From assembly GCA_002450035.1 (NCBI GenBank), contig DJYF01000004.1, forward strand, positions 1 through 23,499: DNA of 23,499 nt. Direction: 5' to 3'. The position numbers were made by a program, and so were the translations under genes. Below the pieces are notes generated by a model that worked only from the letters and a program-made list of their open reading frames with translations, searched no databases and was not told the origin of the DNA. Every line of letters starts with the position of its first letter. Position 1 is the first letter of the stretch. This DNA comes from Caryophanales bacterium UBA6985. GTDB taxonomy: Bacteria; Bacillota_I; Bacilli_A; RF39; UBA660. This document shows positions 6,434 to 14,638 of the stretch, in pieces.

Positions 6434-7132
6434 ATGATGGAACACTATAAAAAATTTTATGAAATCGGCAATAATAGATACTACACTATTGTTGCTGATG
6501 ATGAAATGTATATAGCTAATGAAAGTTTCTTACAATTAGGTAAAAAGAAATTATTTAGAAAACAAAAATATTTGAATACAGGATTTAAACTATTAAAGTT
6601 TTCATCTCCTATAGCTCAATTATTTAATGCTCTAGATAATCTAGAACCTAGTAAAAAGCAAAGATATGATTCTGATGATCTAATTATTTATAATCATATT
6701 GATAATAAGAAACTGAAACAAGATATTAAAAATGCATATCTACAAGTATATAATGATGAAGTTGCAAATATTAATCAGCAAATGACTGAATTTATTTCAC
6801 AAGGAAAAGAAGAACTTGCAGAACAATGTAAACAATATCTAGAACATTTAAAGAATCTAGATTTAATGGATGGTATTGATTTAGAGATACCAGAATACAC
6901 TGGATGTATGATAATTAAAACAATGCTAAGAGAAGGTCTAGAACATTTATTTACTGAAAGAGTAAATGCTTTTACAAAGAATGTTTACCTTTATGATCAA
7001 GATGAATTTGGTACATTAACTATATACAAGATTATTACCGTTAAAAATGTAGTAAAAACTATTGATACATTTATTTATGATAAGAAATTAATTGAATGTT
7101 TATTAAAAACTTTATATGAGGAAGGAAGATAA
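6434..7132 (+). CDS. Protein of unknown function in the recombination cluster
   Basis: A 232-residue protein (MMEHYKKFYEIGNNRYYTIV); ATG 6437 is an equal alternative start. The N-terminal third is beta-like and basic (LGKKKLFRKQKYLNTGFKLL). The middle is a long helix with a glutamine-rich stretch (NDEVANINQQMTEFISQGKE), then a mixed end. I do not recognise a family. Between the annealase and the ssDNA-binding candidate, it is most likely a replication or recombination accessory protein. It ends 2 nt before the next start, so the two are probably made together. Confidence 0.78.
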   Translation: MMEHYKKFYEIGNNRYYTIVADDEMYIANESFLQLGKKKLFRKQKYLNTGFKLLKFSSPIAQLFNALDNLEPSKKQRYDSDDLIIYNHIDNKKLKQDIKNAYLQVYNDEVANINQQMTEFISQGKEELAEQCKQYLEHLKNLDLMDGIDLEIPEYTGCMIIKTMLREGLEHLFTERVNAFTKNVYLYDQDEFGTLTIYKIITVKNVVKTIDTFIYDKKLIECLLKTLYEEGR

Positions 7133-7134
7133 TT

Positions 7135-7695
7135 ATGGTAGATACAAGTTTAAATAAAAAATACACAGCTAAGGAAGGTGGAAATTTAGATTTTAGTCCT
7201 ATTCCAGATGGAGTATATAGAGCTAGAGTTAAAGAAGTTACTCCTTGGACTGCAAAGACACAAACTATTAAAGTTTATCAAAAAGATGAAAATGGTAAAG
7301 TATTAACTGATGAGAAAGGAAATAAAGTTACTGAGACAGTTCCTAATTGTACATTCTATAATTGTACTGTAAAAATGGAAATTATTGGTGGAGCTTATGA
7401 TGGTAGAATTGTATTCCATAACTTAACTACTCATCCTAATATGGATTTTAATATTCCTAATTTCCTATATGGAATTGGCTTACAAGAAATTGCAGCAAGT
7501 GAAATTCAAGAAAAGGTTAAAGGACTTGTTTGTGATATTGATGTATTCACTGATAAGTATGAAAAAACAGTACAAGATAAAGACACAGGTTTAGATAAAG
7601 TTGAAGAGAAATATATTAATAAAGTTAGATCATTTAAACAAATTCCTGCTGAAAACCCTAATGTTGAAGTAGAATCAGAAGATTTTGGTTTCTAG
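7135..7695 (+). CDS. DUF669-like ssDNA-binding candidate with EDFGF tail
   Basis: A 186-residue protein whose layout fits the DUF669 family of phage replication proteins, which I recall as OB-fold-like ssDNA binders: FSPIPDGVYRARVKEV at about 20-35, an alternating strand region VKMEIIGGAYDGRIVFHNLT (about 81-100), and MDFNIPNFLYGIGLQEI (about 105-121). Its end is an acidic linker closing in ESEDFGF, resembling the partner-binding tip of SSBs; the true SSB of this phage lacks one. It lies in the run annealase, unknown gene, this gene, primase-helicase. The family call is by pattern only; the tail is directly visible. Confidence 0.6.
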   Translation: MVDTSLNKKYTAKEGGNLDFSPIPDGVYRARVKEVTPWTAKTQTIKVYQKDENGKVLTDEKGNKVTETVPNCTFYNCTVKMEIIGGAYDGRIVFHNLTTHPNMDFNIPNFLYGIGLQEIAASEIQEKVKGLVCDIDVFTDKYEKTVQDKDTGLDKVEEKYINKVRSFKQIPAENPNVEVESEDFGF

Positions 7696-7711
7696 TTAAG
7701 GTTATTAATAT

Positions 7712-10513
7712 ATGGAATACTTTAAAAAGTATTTTAGTGATGTTGAAGATAAAAATTGGTTAGATGAAGAAGTAAAGGTTTGTTGTCCTTTTCATGATGA
7801 CAATAGACCTTCTGCATCTATTAATACTTCAAAAAATCTATTTCATTGTTGGGTATGTAATATTGGCTATAATGAAGAACAATTTATAGCTAAGATAAAT
7901 AATATACCAACTACAGAAGCAATCAAATTACTTGATAAATATGATATTCATAATGATTGGGATGTTAGTAAAGGTTTACTTTGGTCAGATGAGTTTTTTC
8001 TAAATAAAGTTAGAGGTTTAGGTTTATCTGATGAAACTATTAATGATCTTAATCTAGGATTAGTAAAGTTTAGTGGTTCTAATAAAAGATTATTAGGAAT
8101 ACCAGTATTCTATAATAACATTCTTGTAGATGTTAGAAAGTACAACTTATTAAAGTATGATGGACTACCAAAGTGTAGCTCAAATGATGATGCTGAAAGT
8201 GGTTGGATTATTCCATATGATACCTTTTTAGAGAGTAATGAAGTGTGCTATCTTTTTGAGGGGGAGAAAGATATGCTCATAGCAAGAGAACAAGGGATAA
8301 ATGCATATACACTAACTTGTGGAGCTGGAGCAACTCCTAACTCTAAAATAATAGGTTCATTTAAAAACAAAGATATTGTACTATGCTATGATAATGATGA
8401 AGCAGGTCAAAAAGGTATGGTAAATGTCTTTAAATGTATAAAAGATATAGCAAAAGATGTTAAATATATAAAGATAGGTGATGTTGTTAAGGAAGAAAAA
8501 GAAGATTTCTATGATTATATTACAAAATATAATGGAGATATATTTGAATTCTATTCATTAGAACAACATCATTTTAATTTAGATGAAATTGAAAAGAATG
8601 TTAGAATTACAATAAAAGAAGCACTAAATGAGAATAGATTAAGAAAAAAGTTAAAAAGTATTATAACAGTTACTAGTGAATTTCAAGATCCATATTCAGT
8701 TCCTACTGTGGTAGAGTTTGAAAAGGTAGATGAAAAAGGATCTAAAACTGAAACTATGATAACTGGAGAGAAAAGAAATTGGTTTCTAGAAGAAAAGAAC
8801 TTAATTCAGATGTTAGAACTTATAGAAGTTAATGCTAAAGATAATGAAATTAAAAGTAAACTTAGAAGTTATGTAGGAATACCTAGTACAGAACCTTTTA
8901 TTGAAATTAGAATGAAAGAACCTAAGACAATCTATAAAACAACTGTTGTTGATAAGGATATTGATGGTTCAGTTCAAAGTTTAGATTTATATAGTTTTGA
9001 GAGATTAGATGTAGGTGGTCAATATGTTATAGATTACATTATTTATCCACATCCTACTAAACATCAAAAACTTGTTGCTGTATGTACTAGTTGTATTCCA
9101 ATACACGATAATAGAAATTATGCAACAAATAAAGATATACTTAAAATGTTCCAACATGAAGGTAGCATAGAAGAAAGATTAGATTATTTATATCAAAGTG
9201 CTAAACACCATATAGCTAAACATTTAAACTATGATATATGGTTAATGAGTGATTTAGTATTCAATTCTATATTAGATTTTGATTATGGTGGAGTTATGAG
9301 AGGATGTCTAGATGTATTCTTCTTAGGAGATACACAAGTAGGTAAATCAGAAACAACTGGAGAACTATGTAAATTGTATAATTTTGGTCATTTCTTATCA
9401 TTAAAAACATCAACAACTGTAGGTTTGATTGGTGGTTCTAGTAAAGTAGATGGATCTTTTTGTAACACAATAGGTTCTATACCTAGACAACACAAAAGAT
9501 TAGTTGTACTAGAAGAATTTAGTGGAGCTAGACCTGATTTCATAAAGACTATGACTGATATAAGAAGTAGTAATGAATTAAGGTTATCAAGAGTCAGTGG
9601 AGAATTAATTGTACCTTGTAAATTGAGAATGATCACTATATCAAATCCAGTAAATGATGAGAATGGTAATCCTAGATTTTTAAATACATTTCCTAATGGT
9701 GTAATGCCTTTAATGGAACTTATTAAAAGTGCTGAGGATGTATCAAGATATGATGGTTTCTTACTTATACCTAAAGTCGAAAAGAGATTGAATCCATTTG
9801 AATATACACTACAAGGAACTCCTATTCCAAAAGAAGCATATCAGAATAAAATAAACTGGGTAGCAACTAGAGAAGTAGAAAATGTTATATTTGCTGATGG
9901 AGTAGAAAGTTATATTTGGGAGAAAGCAGAAGAACTTAATAAAATATTTGAATGTAATTTCCCTTTATTTGGAACTACAACATCTAAGAAATTAGCAAGA
10001 TTTTGTGTAGCTCTAGCCAGTCTATTGGTTAATGTTGATGAATCTTATGAAAATATAATAGTTACAAAAGATATAGTTGATTATATGGTTAAGTATCTAA
10101 TAAGTATCTATGATAATCCAGTATTCAAATTAAGAGACTATGCAGAAGAATATAGAGAATACAGTAATTGCACTGATAGTGATATTAAAGACTTACAAGA
10201 TCTATATGCTAGAAATGCAACACTATTCAACTTCTTAAATGGTCAAAGCAGAACTTCAAGAGCTAACTTATTAAGTGTATCTGGTTTAGATAATTCAAAA
10301 TTCTTTGCAATATTCAATAAATTAGTTGCTAGAAAGTTTATCAGATTAAACTTAGATAATGTTTATCCTACTGATAAATTTAGAAAAGCATTTAATAGGA
10401 TAGATAAAAGTTTTACTACTGATACTGGTAGTATGATTAATGTAGTTGATAAAGCCGAAACTAATGATAGTGGTGTAGTCTTTATAAACGATTTGGAAGG
10501 AGATAATCAATGA
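7712..10513 (+). CDS. Primase-helicase: CHC2-like zinc finger, TOPRIM and AAA+/MCM-like ATPase
   Basis: A 933-residue fused replication protein that should make primers and unwind DNA at the phage fork. An N-terminal zinc finger has C25, H28, C46 and C49 (CCPFHD and CWVC). A TOPRIM core has E183 (LFEGEKD) and D227xD229 (CYDNDEAGQKG). After a middle region (about 270-500), a AAA+ domain carries Walker A GDTQVGKS (539-546) and Walker B LVVLEE (E601, E602). The Walker-B context and later NP/arginine region look MCM/phage D5-like rather than RecA/DnaB-like, so it differs from T7 gp4. The C-terminal part may hold a winged helix (about 840-905). Its stop overlaps the next start. Confidence 0.88.
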   Translation: MEYFKKYFSDVEDKNWLDEEVKVCCPFHDDNRPSASINTSKNLFHCWVCNIGYNEEQFIAKINNIPTTEAIKLLDKYDIHNDWDVSKGLLWSDEFFLNKVRGLGLSDETINDLNLGLVKFSGSNKRLLGIPVFYNNILVDVRKYNLLKYDGLPKCSSNDDAESGWIIPYDTFLESNEVCYLFEGEKDMLIAREQGINAYTLTCGAGATPNSKIIGSFKNKDIVLCYDNDEAGQKGMVNVFKCIKDIAKDVKYIKIGDVVKEEKEDFYDYITKYNGDIFEFYSLEQHHFNLDEIEKNVRITIKEALNENRLRKKLKSIITVTSEFQDPYSVPTVVEFEKVDEKGSKTETMITGEKRNWFLEEKNLIQMLELIEVNAKDNEIKSKLRSYVGIPSTEPFIEIRMKEPKTIYKTTVVDKDIDGSVQSLDLYSFERLDVGGQYVIDYIIYPHPTKHQKLVAVCTSCIPIHDNRNYATNKDILKMFQHEGSIEERLDYLYQSAKHHIAKHLNYDIWLMSDLVFNSILDFDYGGVMRGCLDVFFLGDTQVGKSETTGELCKLYNFGHFLSLKTSTTVGLIGGSSKVDGSFCNTIGSIPRQHKRLVVLEEFSGARPDFIKTMTDIRSSNELRLSRVSGELIVPCKLRMITISNPVNDENGNPRFLNTFPNGVMPLMELIKSAEDVSRYDGFLLIPKVEKRLNPFEYTLQGTPIPKEAYQNKINWVATREVENVIFADGVESYIWEKAEELNKIFECNFPLFGTTTSKKLARFCVALASLLVNVDESYENIIVTKDIVDYMVKYLISIYDNPVFKLRDYAEEYREYSNCTDSDIKDLQDLYARNATLFNFLNGQSRTSRANLLSVSGLDNSKFFAIFNKLVARKFIRLNLDNVYPTDKFRKAFNRIDKSFTTDTGSMINVVDKAETNDSGVVFINDLEGDNQ

Positions 10514-11007
10514 TATTAGATGAAAAGGAGCTAGAAGAATATAAAACTCATCCTAGAGTTTTAGAAATAAGATTCATTTTATTATTTAATATGTTTGAGA
10601 AGGAACTTGGTTACTTACAAGCAACTAAGTCCTTCCAAGCAATATGTAGTGCATTTAATTGTAATATGACATTATTACAAGCAATTATAAATAAGAGATT
10701 TGATATTCAAAGAAAATCTAAAACTAACTTTAGAAGATGGAGACAAGAAGTAATATTTACATCATATGTTTATGGTGAAAGTATATATAAAGTAGCTAAG
10801 ACATATTTCAATATTAAACCTGAGACAATATATGCTCAAAAAGATATTTATGATATTGAAATATTCTTAAATAATGAATGGTTAGATAAGTTTGATAATG
10901 ATGTTTGTTTATGTGGAGAATATGCTTATAGAAATGAAGTTGTTAGATTCATGGAAATAGTTGATAACTTTTCTATAATCTTAAAGAAATGGAACGGTGA
11001 TGCTTAA
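10510..11007 (+). CDS. Unknown protein between primase-helicase and polymerase
   Basis: A 165-residue protein (MILDEKELEEYKTHPRVLEI) starting as ATGA on the previous stop, with GGAAGGAG upstream. A basic centre (RKSKTNFRRWRQEVIFTSYV) is followed by IYKVAKTYFNIKPETIYAQK (about 96-115), which resembles a helix-turn-helix. Such a fold could load or recognise DNA next to the polymerase. Its end overlaps the polymerase start by one base, so dosage is probably coupled to it. No family name can be given; a replisome accessory role is inference. Confidence 0.78.
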   Translation: MILDEKELEEYKTHPRVLEIRFILLFNMFEKELGYLQATKSFQAICSAFNCNMTLLQAIINKRFDIQRKSKTNFRRWRQEVIFTSYVYGESIYKVAKTYFNIKPETIYAQKDIYDIEIFLNNEWLDKFDNDVCLCGEYAYRNEVVRFMEIVDNFSIILKKWNGDA

Positions 11008-13208
11008 TGTTTTTATATCAAAAGTTAAAATATGATTATAGACATCTAGATGTAAATAATTTTGAAGAAACTTTAAATATTTTATATCAGCTTATAAAGA
11101 TAGCTGAATGTAATAAGTCTAATTATTTATATTATGATACTGAAACTAATGGATTACACATAATAACATCTAAACCATTCTTAGTATCTATGGGATTTAA
11201 AGCTGGTAATTACAATTATGTAATAACTATGGACTATAATAAAGAAATTATGACATCATTCTGGGATATGTTAAAATCATCTACATTATGGAAAAATGAT
11301 AATTTCATAGGTGTAGGTGCTCATAATGCTAAATATGATTATCATATGATGGAAAATGGTGGAAGTCCTATTCCAGAAGGTGTAGATTTATTTGATAGTA
11401 TTACTGTTGCTAGACTTACTGAATATGTTGATGAACATGCTAGTATGAGTCTAGAGACTTTAGGTAGTAAATATGTTAGTGATGATGCTAAATTTGCTGG
11501 TAAGATTATTAAGGATATGATCAAAAAACTTAATCTTGAAAGAAGAAAGAAACTTAGAGAAGATATTATGGATGCTTTTCCAGAAGATGGATTCTTTACC
11601 ATAACAAAAAGTGGTAAGAGAAAAGCAACTGGTAAATTATCTAAACTTATTGAAGAATATGATAAGACAAGAGTACAATTCCTAAATGATGATAATCCTT
11701 ATTTTAAATTTATTGATGAACATTTCAAAGAAGCTAATTACAAAGATGTGTATGAAAAAGAACCTGAATTAATGAGAAGTTATGCTGCTGATGATATTGT
11801 AATAGGTCTAGAATATCTAGAAAAAGCTATGCCTACACTATTAAAAGTAGACGAAAATTTAACTGTAACAAAAAGGGAAGGTAAGTTAATTCGAGCTGTG
11901 GCTTGGATGGAAGATACAGGACTAAAAGTTGATGTTGATTATGTCTTAAAATGTAGAAAAAATATGGTTGCTTATAGAGATTTATTATATTATGAACTAC
12001 AAATGTACACAGGTACAGAATTCTCTGTAGGACAACATGAAATGATTAAAAAATTATTGCTTTATAAATATGCTATAAAAACTGATAAAGCTGATGAAAA
12101 AGCACTAAAATATATTAAAGATAATACAACAAATGAAGAAGTCAAAGATATATGTAATAATATAATGGAATTAAGAACCCTAGATAAATGGATCTCAACT
12201 TATGTAGATGGTAAACTTAATGCTGTTGTAAATGGTAGAATATATACAGATATAAACAACAGTGGAGCTGTTAGTGGTAGAGTTAGTTGTGATATGCAGC
12301 AACAACCAAAAGAAGCTCTATTTGATAGAGATGGTAATGAGTTATTCCATCCTAGAAGAATGTTTATTTGTGATGATGGATTCTGTTTAGCCTTCTGTGA
12401 TGAAAGTCAAATGGAACTAAGAGTACAAGCATACTACACTATAATTCATGCTAGTGAACCAGATTTATTGATGTGTAGAGCATATATGCCTTATAATTGT
12501 TATAATGAAGTATCAACTAAGTTTGATTATAGAAAACCAGAACATATAAAAAATTATGCTAAACATACTTGGTATGAACTAGGAACTGGTAAAGAATGGA
12601 TTCCAACTGATTTACATAGTGCAACTACTAAGAATGCATTTCCTGATCTAGAAGAAGGAACTGATGAATTTAAACACCACAGGAAGCTAGGAAAACGAGC
12701 TAATTTCTTGAAAGTTTATCAAGGTGGTGTAGATGCCTTAATGAATGCTTTAGATGTTCCTAGAGAGACAGCAGAAGCTCTAGACAAAGCATTTTATAAA
12801 TCATTTCCTAGAATTAAAGAATATCAAGACTGGGTAGTACAACATCTTAGTCAGTATGGATATGTAGAAAACTTATATGGTAGAAGATATTATATGGATG
12901 ATAGCAGATTCTACTATAGAGCTTGTAATTATTTAATACAAGGAACTTGTGCTGATATGGTTAAGACATTTGAGATAAAAGTTTGGGAATATTTAACTAA
13001 AAATAAGTTAAAATCTAGATTGGTATTACCAATTCATGATGAATTAATGGTATCTGTTGCTAAAGATGAGATGTTTGTAATAAAAGAAGTTAAAAGAATA
13101 ATGGAAGATGTAACTGATGTAATTAAATCAATACCTATGATTAGTGAACCTGAGATGAGTGAAACTAATTGGGCTTGTAAAAAGGAGTATGTTATAGATG
13201 ATAATTAA
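11007..13208 (+). CDS. polA: Family A DNA polymerase with 3'-5' exonuclease
   Basis: A 733-residue replicative polymerase. It has no 5' nuclease domain, as in T7 and other phage family A enzymes. Proofreading domain: Exo I DTETNG (D44, E46), Exo II HNAKYD (about 111-116), Exo III YAADD (about 255). Polymerase domain: motif A FCDESQMELRV (D465, E470), motif B RKLGKRANFLKVYQGG (about 556-571), motif C PIHDEL (H677, D678, E679). Motif A has Glu where DYSQIELR has Tyr, and motif B has Leu for the usual Gly, both unusual. ATG 11007 overlaps the previous stop by one base. Its last codons carry the binding site and start of the next gene. Confidence 0.95.
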   Translation: MFLYQKLKYDYRHLDVNNFEETLNILYQLIKIAECNKSNYLYYDTETNGLHIITSKPFLVSMGFKAGNYNYVITMDYNKEIMTSFWDMLKSSTLWKNDNFIGVGAHNAKYDYHMMENGGSPIPEGVDLFDSITVARLTEYVDEHASMSLETLGSKYVSDDAKFAGKIIKDMIKKLNLERRKKLREDIMDAFPEDGFFTITKSGKRKATGKLSKLIEEYDKTRVQFLNDDNPYFKFIDEHFKEANYKDVYEKEPELMRSYAADDIVIGLEYLEKAMPTLLKVDENLTVTKREGKLIRAVAWMEDTGLKVDVDYVLKCRKNMVAYRDLLYYELQMYTGTEFSVGQHEMIKKLLLYKYAIKTDKADEKALKYIKDNTTNEEVKDICNNIMELRTLDKWISTYVDGKLNAVVNGRIYTDINNSGAVSGRVSCDMQQQPKEALFDRDGNELFHPRRMFICDDGFCLAFCDESQMELRVQAYYTIIHASEPDLLMCRAYMPYNCYNEVSTKFDYRKPEHIKNYAKHTWYELGTGKEWIPTDLHSATTKNAFPDLEEGTDEFKHHRKLGKRANFLKVYQGGVDALMNALDVPRETAEALDKAFYKSFPRIKEYQDWVVQHLSQYGYVENLYGRRYYMDDSRFYYRACNYLIQGTCADMVKTFEIKVWEYLTKNKLKSRLVLPIHDELMVSVAKDEMFVIKEVKRIMEDVTDVIKSIPMISEPEMSETNWACKKEYVIDDN

Positions 13209-13412
13209 AATAACTTTATTTTATAGCCATGCTGAACCAACTATGAAAATGTTTAAAGTTCCTAATAATTGGTTGGTTATTGTAGAAAAATCTGAAAAAG
13301 AAACAAGTATAAAATGTGGTAGTGAGTTTCCAATAATTACATTTAAAAATAGAGATGTAATTAAATATGAAATAGAGAAAATATTAAATGATAAGGAGCA
13401 TGTTATAGATGA
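13182..13412 (+). repeat. Direct repeat at two gene junctions (19/20 nt)
   Basis: Copies AAGGAGTATGTTATAGATGA at 13182-13201 and AAGGAGCATGTTATAGATGA at 13393-13412 differ at one base and lie 211 nt apart. Each contains the ribosome binding site and the ATG of the following gene and encodes the C-terminal VIDD of the preceding one. Recombination between them would remove exactly the gene at 13198. Confidence 0.7.
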
Positions 13413-13416
13413 CTAG
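13198..13416 (+). CDS. Small protein of unknown function
   Basis: A 72-residue protein (MIIKITLFYSHAEPTMKMF) starting 11 nt inside the polymerase end, with AAGGAG at 13182-13187. The product is mainly beta-like with a helical end (VIKYEIEKILNDKEHVIDD). Its last 20 nt repeat the polymerase tail (19 of 20 bases) and both encode VIDD ends. This is probably a duplicated junction rather than a duplicated protein. Function unknown. Confidence 0.72.
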   Translation: MIIKITLFYSHAEPTMKMFKVPNNWLVIVEKSEKETSIKCGSEFPIITFKNRDVIKYEIEKILNDKEHVIDD

Positions 13417-13498
13417 AAAAGATTTAAAAGGTAAGACATTTTACTTAATTGCTAAATATTGGTTAGATGATTTAGTAGGTTTTGTTAAAAGTGAATGA
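13409..13498 (+). CDS. Possible 29-aa peptide
   Basis: ATG 13409 has AAGGAG 10 nt upstream and overlaps the preceding stop by 8 nt in another frame. It encodes MTRKDLKGKTFYLIAKYWLD and ends VGFVKSE. The frame is short, with a basic N-terminus and a hydrophobic/aromatic middle too short to be a clear membrane helix. Support is the binding site, position and the repeated junction before it; it could be the remnant of a larger gene removed by recombination. Confidence 0.5.
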   Translation: MTRKDLKGKTFYLIAKYWLDDLVGFVKSE

Positions 13499-13516
13499 TA
13501 GATTATAAAAGATGAG

Positions 13517-13849
13517 GTGATTATATGGAATTATGGATACGTTCACAGGATAGAACATTTTTAAGAAAAGTAAATACAATAGGAATTGTTGAAGGTAGAG
13601 ATTTTTGGAGTATTGATGAAAACCTTACAGTTTCTTTTGGAAAATTCAAAACAAAAGAAAGAGCATTAGAAGTATTAGATGAGATACAAAAATTAATAAA
13701 ACCAACATTTAAAATTAATTATGAATATGATGATAGTCAACCAATTATAGATGGAGAATGGCTAAAATCTTTAAAAGCAGAAAGTAAAATTGAAGAACTA
13801 TCGTGTTATGTTTATGAAATGCCAAAGGAGTGATTATATGGAATTATGG
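13517..13849 (+). repeat. Exact 20-nt direct repeat covering two start sites
   Basis: GTGATTATATGGAATTATGG occurs at 13517-13536 and 13830-13849, 313 nt apart. Each copy spans the end of the binding site, the start codon and the first four codons (MELW) of a gene, while the proteins diverge immediately afterwards. Crossing over between copies would delete the gene at 13525 and leave the next one intact. Confidence 0.75.
13525..13833 (+). CDS. Small phage protein with MELWIRSQD start
   Basis: A 102-residue protein behind GAGGTG. The pattern MELWIRSQDRTFLRKVN, then GKFKTKERALEVLDEIQKL (about 45-63) and the end VYEMPKE, is one I recall from small proteins common in Gram-positive phages and their hosts; no function is assigned to my knowledge. 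The start region is repeated exactly at the next gene (20 nt). The binding site of that next gene lies in its own last codons. Confidence 0.8.
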   Translation: MELWIRSQDRTFLRKVNTIGIVEGRDFWSIDENLTVSFGKFKTKERALEVLDEIQKLIKPTFKINYEYDDSQPIIDGEWLKSLKAESKIEELSCYVYEMPKE

Positions 13850-14074
13850 GCTAGAAAAAGACCAATAGAAGGTAGAGGACAACCTTACGAATTTATATTT
13901 GAGTTTAATGATCCAAACTATTCATACACAGCCATTGACACACTAGACAAAAACATATACCAAGAATGTATGATTATAAACAATAACGAATGTGTTATGT
14001 ATGTAGAACTAGAAAAACCATTTGTAAAGAAAAGAGGAGTGAATACATGGATGAGAAAAAAGCAAAAGAATTAA
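13838..14074 (+). CDS. Small protein starting MELWARKRP
   Basis: A 78-residue protein. ATG 13838 has AAGGAG at 7 nt and lies in the repeated start region; in-frame ATG 13790 lies within the previous gene without support. It shares only MELW with its neighbour. A middle with FIFEFNDPNYSYTAIDTLDK and the MYVELEKPFVKK end looks beta-rich. Its last 28 nt overlap the next gene in another frame. Function unknown. Confidence 0.7.
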   Translation: MELWARKRPIEGRGQPYEFIFEFNDPNYSYTAIDTLDKNIYQECMIINNNECVMYVELEKPFVKKRGVNTWMRKKQKN

Positions 14075-14310
14075 CTGATAGTATATTCAATAAATTAAAT
14101 AATCAAGAAAGACTTTATTTAGCATGGATTCATAATCAAAAGAATAAAACAATAAATGAACTACAGCATAACTGGGATGATCTAAGAAAATGGTTAGAAG
14201 ATAAATATTATGGTAGAGGTGAATATCATATGGATAGTGATATTATAGGAATAAAAGATGTAATAAAAAGAATGGAAGAAATAACTAAAGGAAATGACAA
14301 CAATGAATAA
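14047..14310 (+). CDS. Small helical protein of unknown function
   Basis: An 87-residue protein (MDEKKAKELTDSIFNKLNNQ) with GAGGAG about 7 nt upstream; the overlapping in-frame ATG 13990 is not supported. It is mostly helical, with three tryptophans (LAWIHN, HNWDDL, RKWLED) and a GRGEYHMDSD loop. Its stop overlaps the next gene. No domain recognised. Confidence 0.72.
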   Translation: MDEKKAKELTDSIFNKLNNQERLYLAWIHNQKNKTINELQHNWDDLRKWLEDKYYGRGEYHMDSDIIGIKDVIKRMEEITKGNDNNE

Positions 14311-14638
14311 AGAAAAAGATAATTTACTAGCTAAAAATTTAGATACAATAATGGATCATTTTGGTATTAATAGTCAGTTAAGAAAGTTTAATGAAGAGTG
14401 TTTTGAACTTATGGAAGCAATAATACGATCTGAATATCCAGCAATAGCAAAGGATAAGAAACCAAAATATTTAAAAGATTTAGAAAAAGATCATATTGCA
14501 GAAGAAATTGCTGATTGTATGGTATTATTAAATCAATTTATTAGAAAGTATGATATAAATACCTTAACTATACAAAAATTATTTGAAGAAAAAATTGGTA
14601 GAACTATTAAAAGAATCGAGGATGGATATTATGTTTAA
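14303..14638 (+). CDS. MazG-like nucleoside triphosphate pyrophosphohydrolase
   Basis: A 111-residue all-alpha NTP-PPase. It has the metal-binding pattern of the MazG/dUTPase-like superfamily: FNEECFELMEA (E31, E32, E35) and then EEIADCMVLL (E68, D71), with GRTIKRIEDGYYV near the end as often seen in phage versions. The family hydrolyses NTPs or dNTPs to monophosphates, which may clean the nucleotide pool or lower alarmones during infection. The start at 14303 has AAAGGA 10 nt upstream; ATG 14294 lies too close to it. It overlaps the genes on both sides. Confidence 0.82.
   Translation: MNKEKDNLLAKNLDTIMDHFGINSQLRKFNEECFELMEAIIRSEYPAIAKDKKPKYLKDLEKDHIAEEIADCMVLLNQFIRKYDINTLTIQKLFEEKIGRTIKRIEDGYYV

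Noticed and set aside
8250..8300. Local G-rich patch with rare codons (GGG, CTC) in the TOPRIM region of the primase-helicase
   Set aside because: It encodes the conserved LFEGEKD motif; the short patch is not enough to claim transfer or a separate signal.
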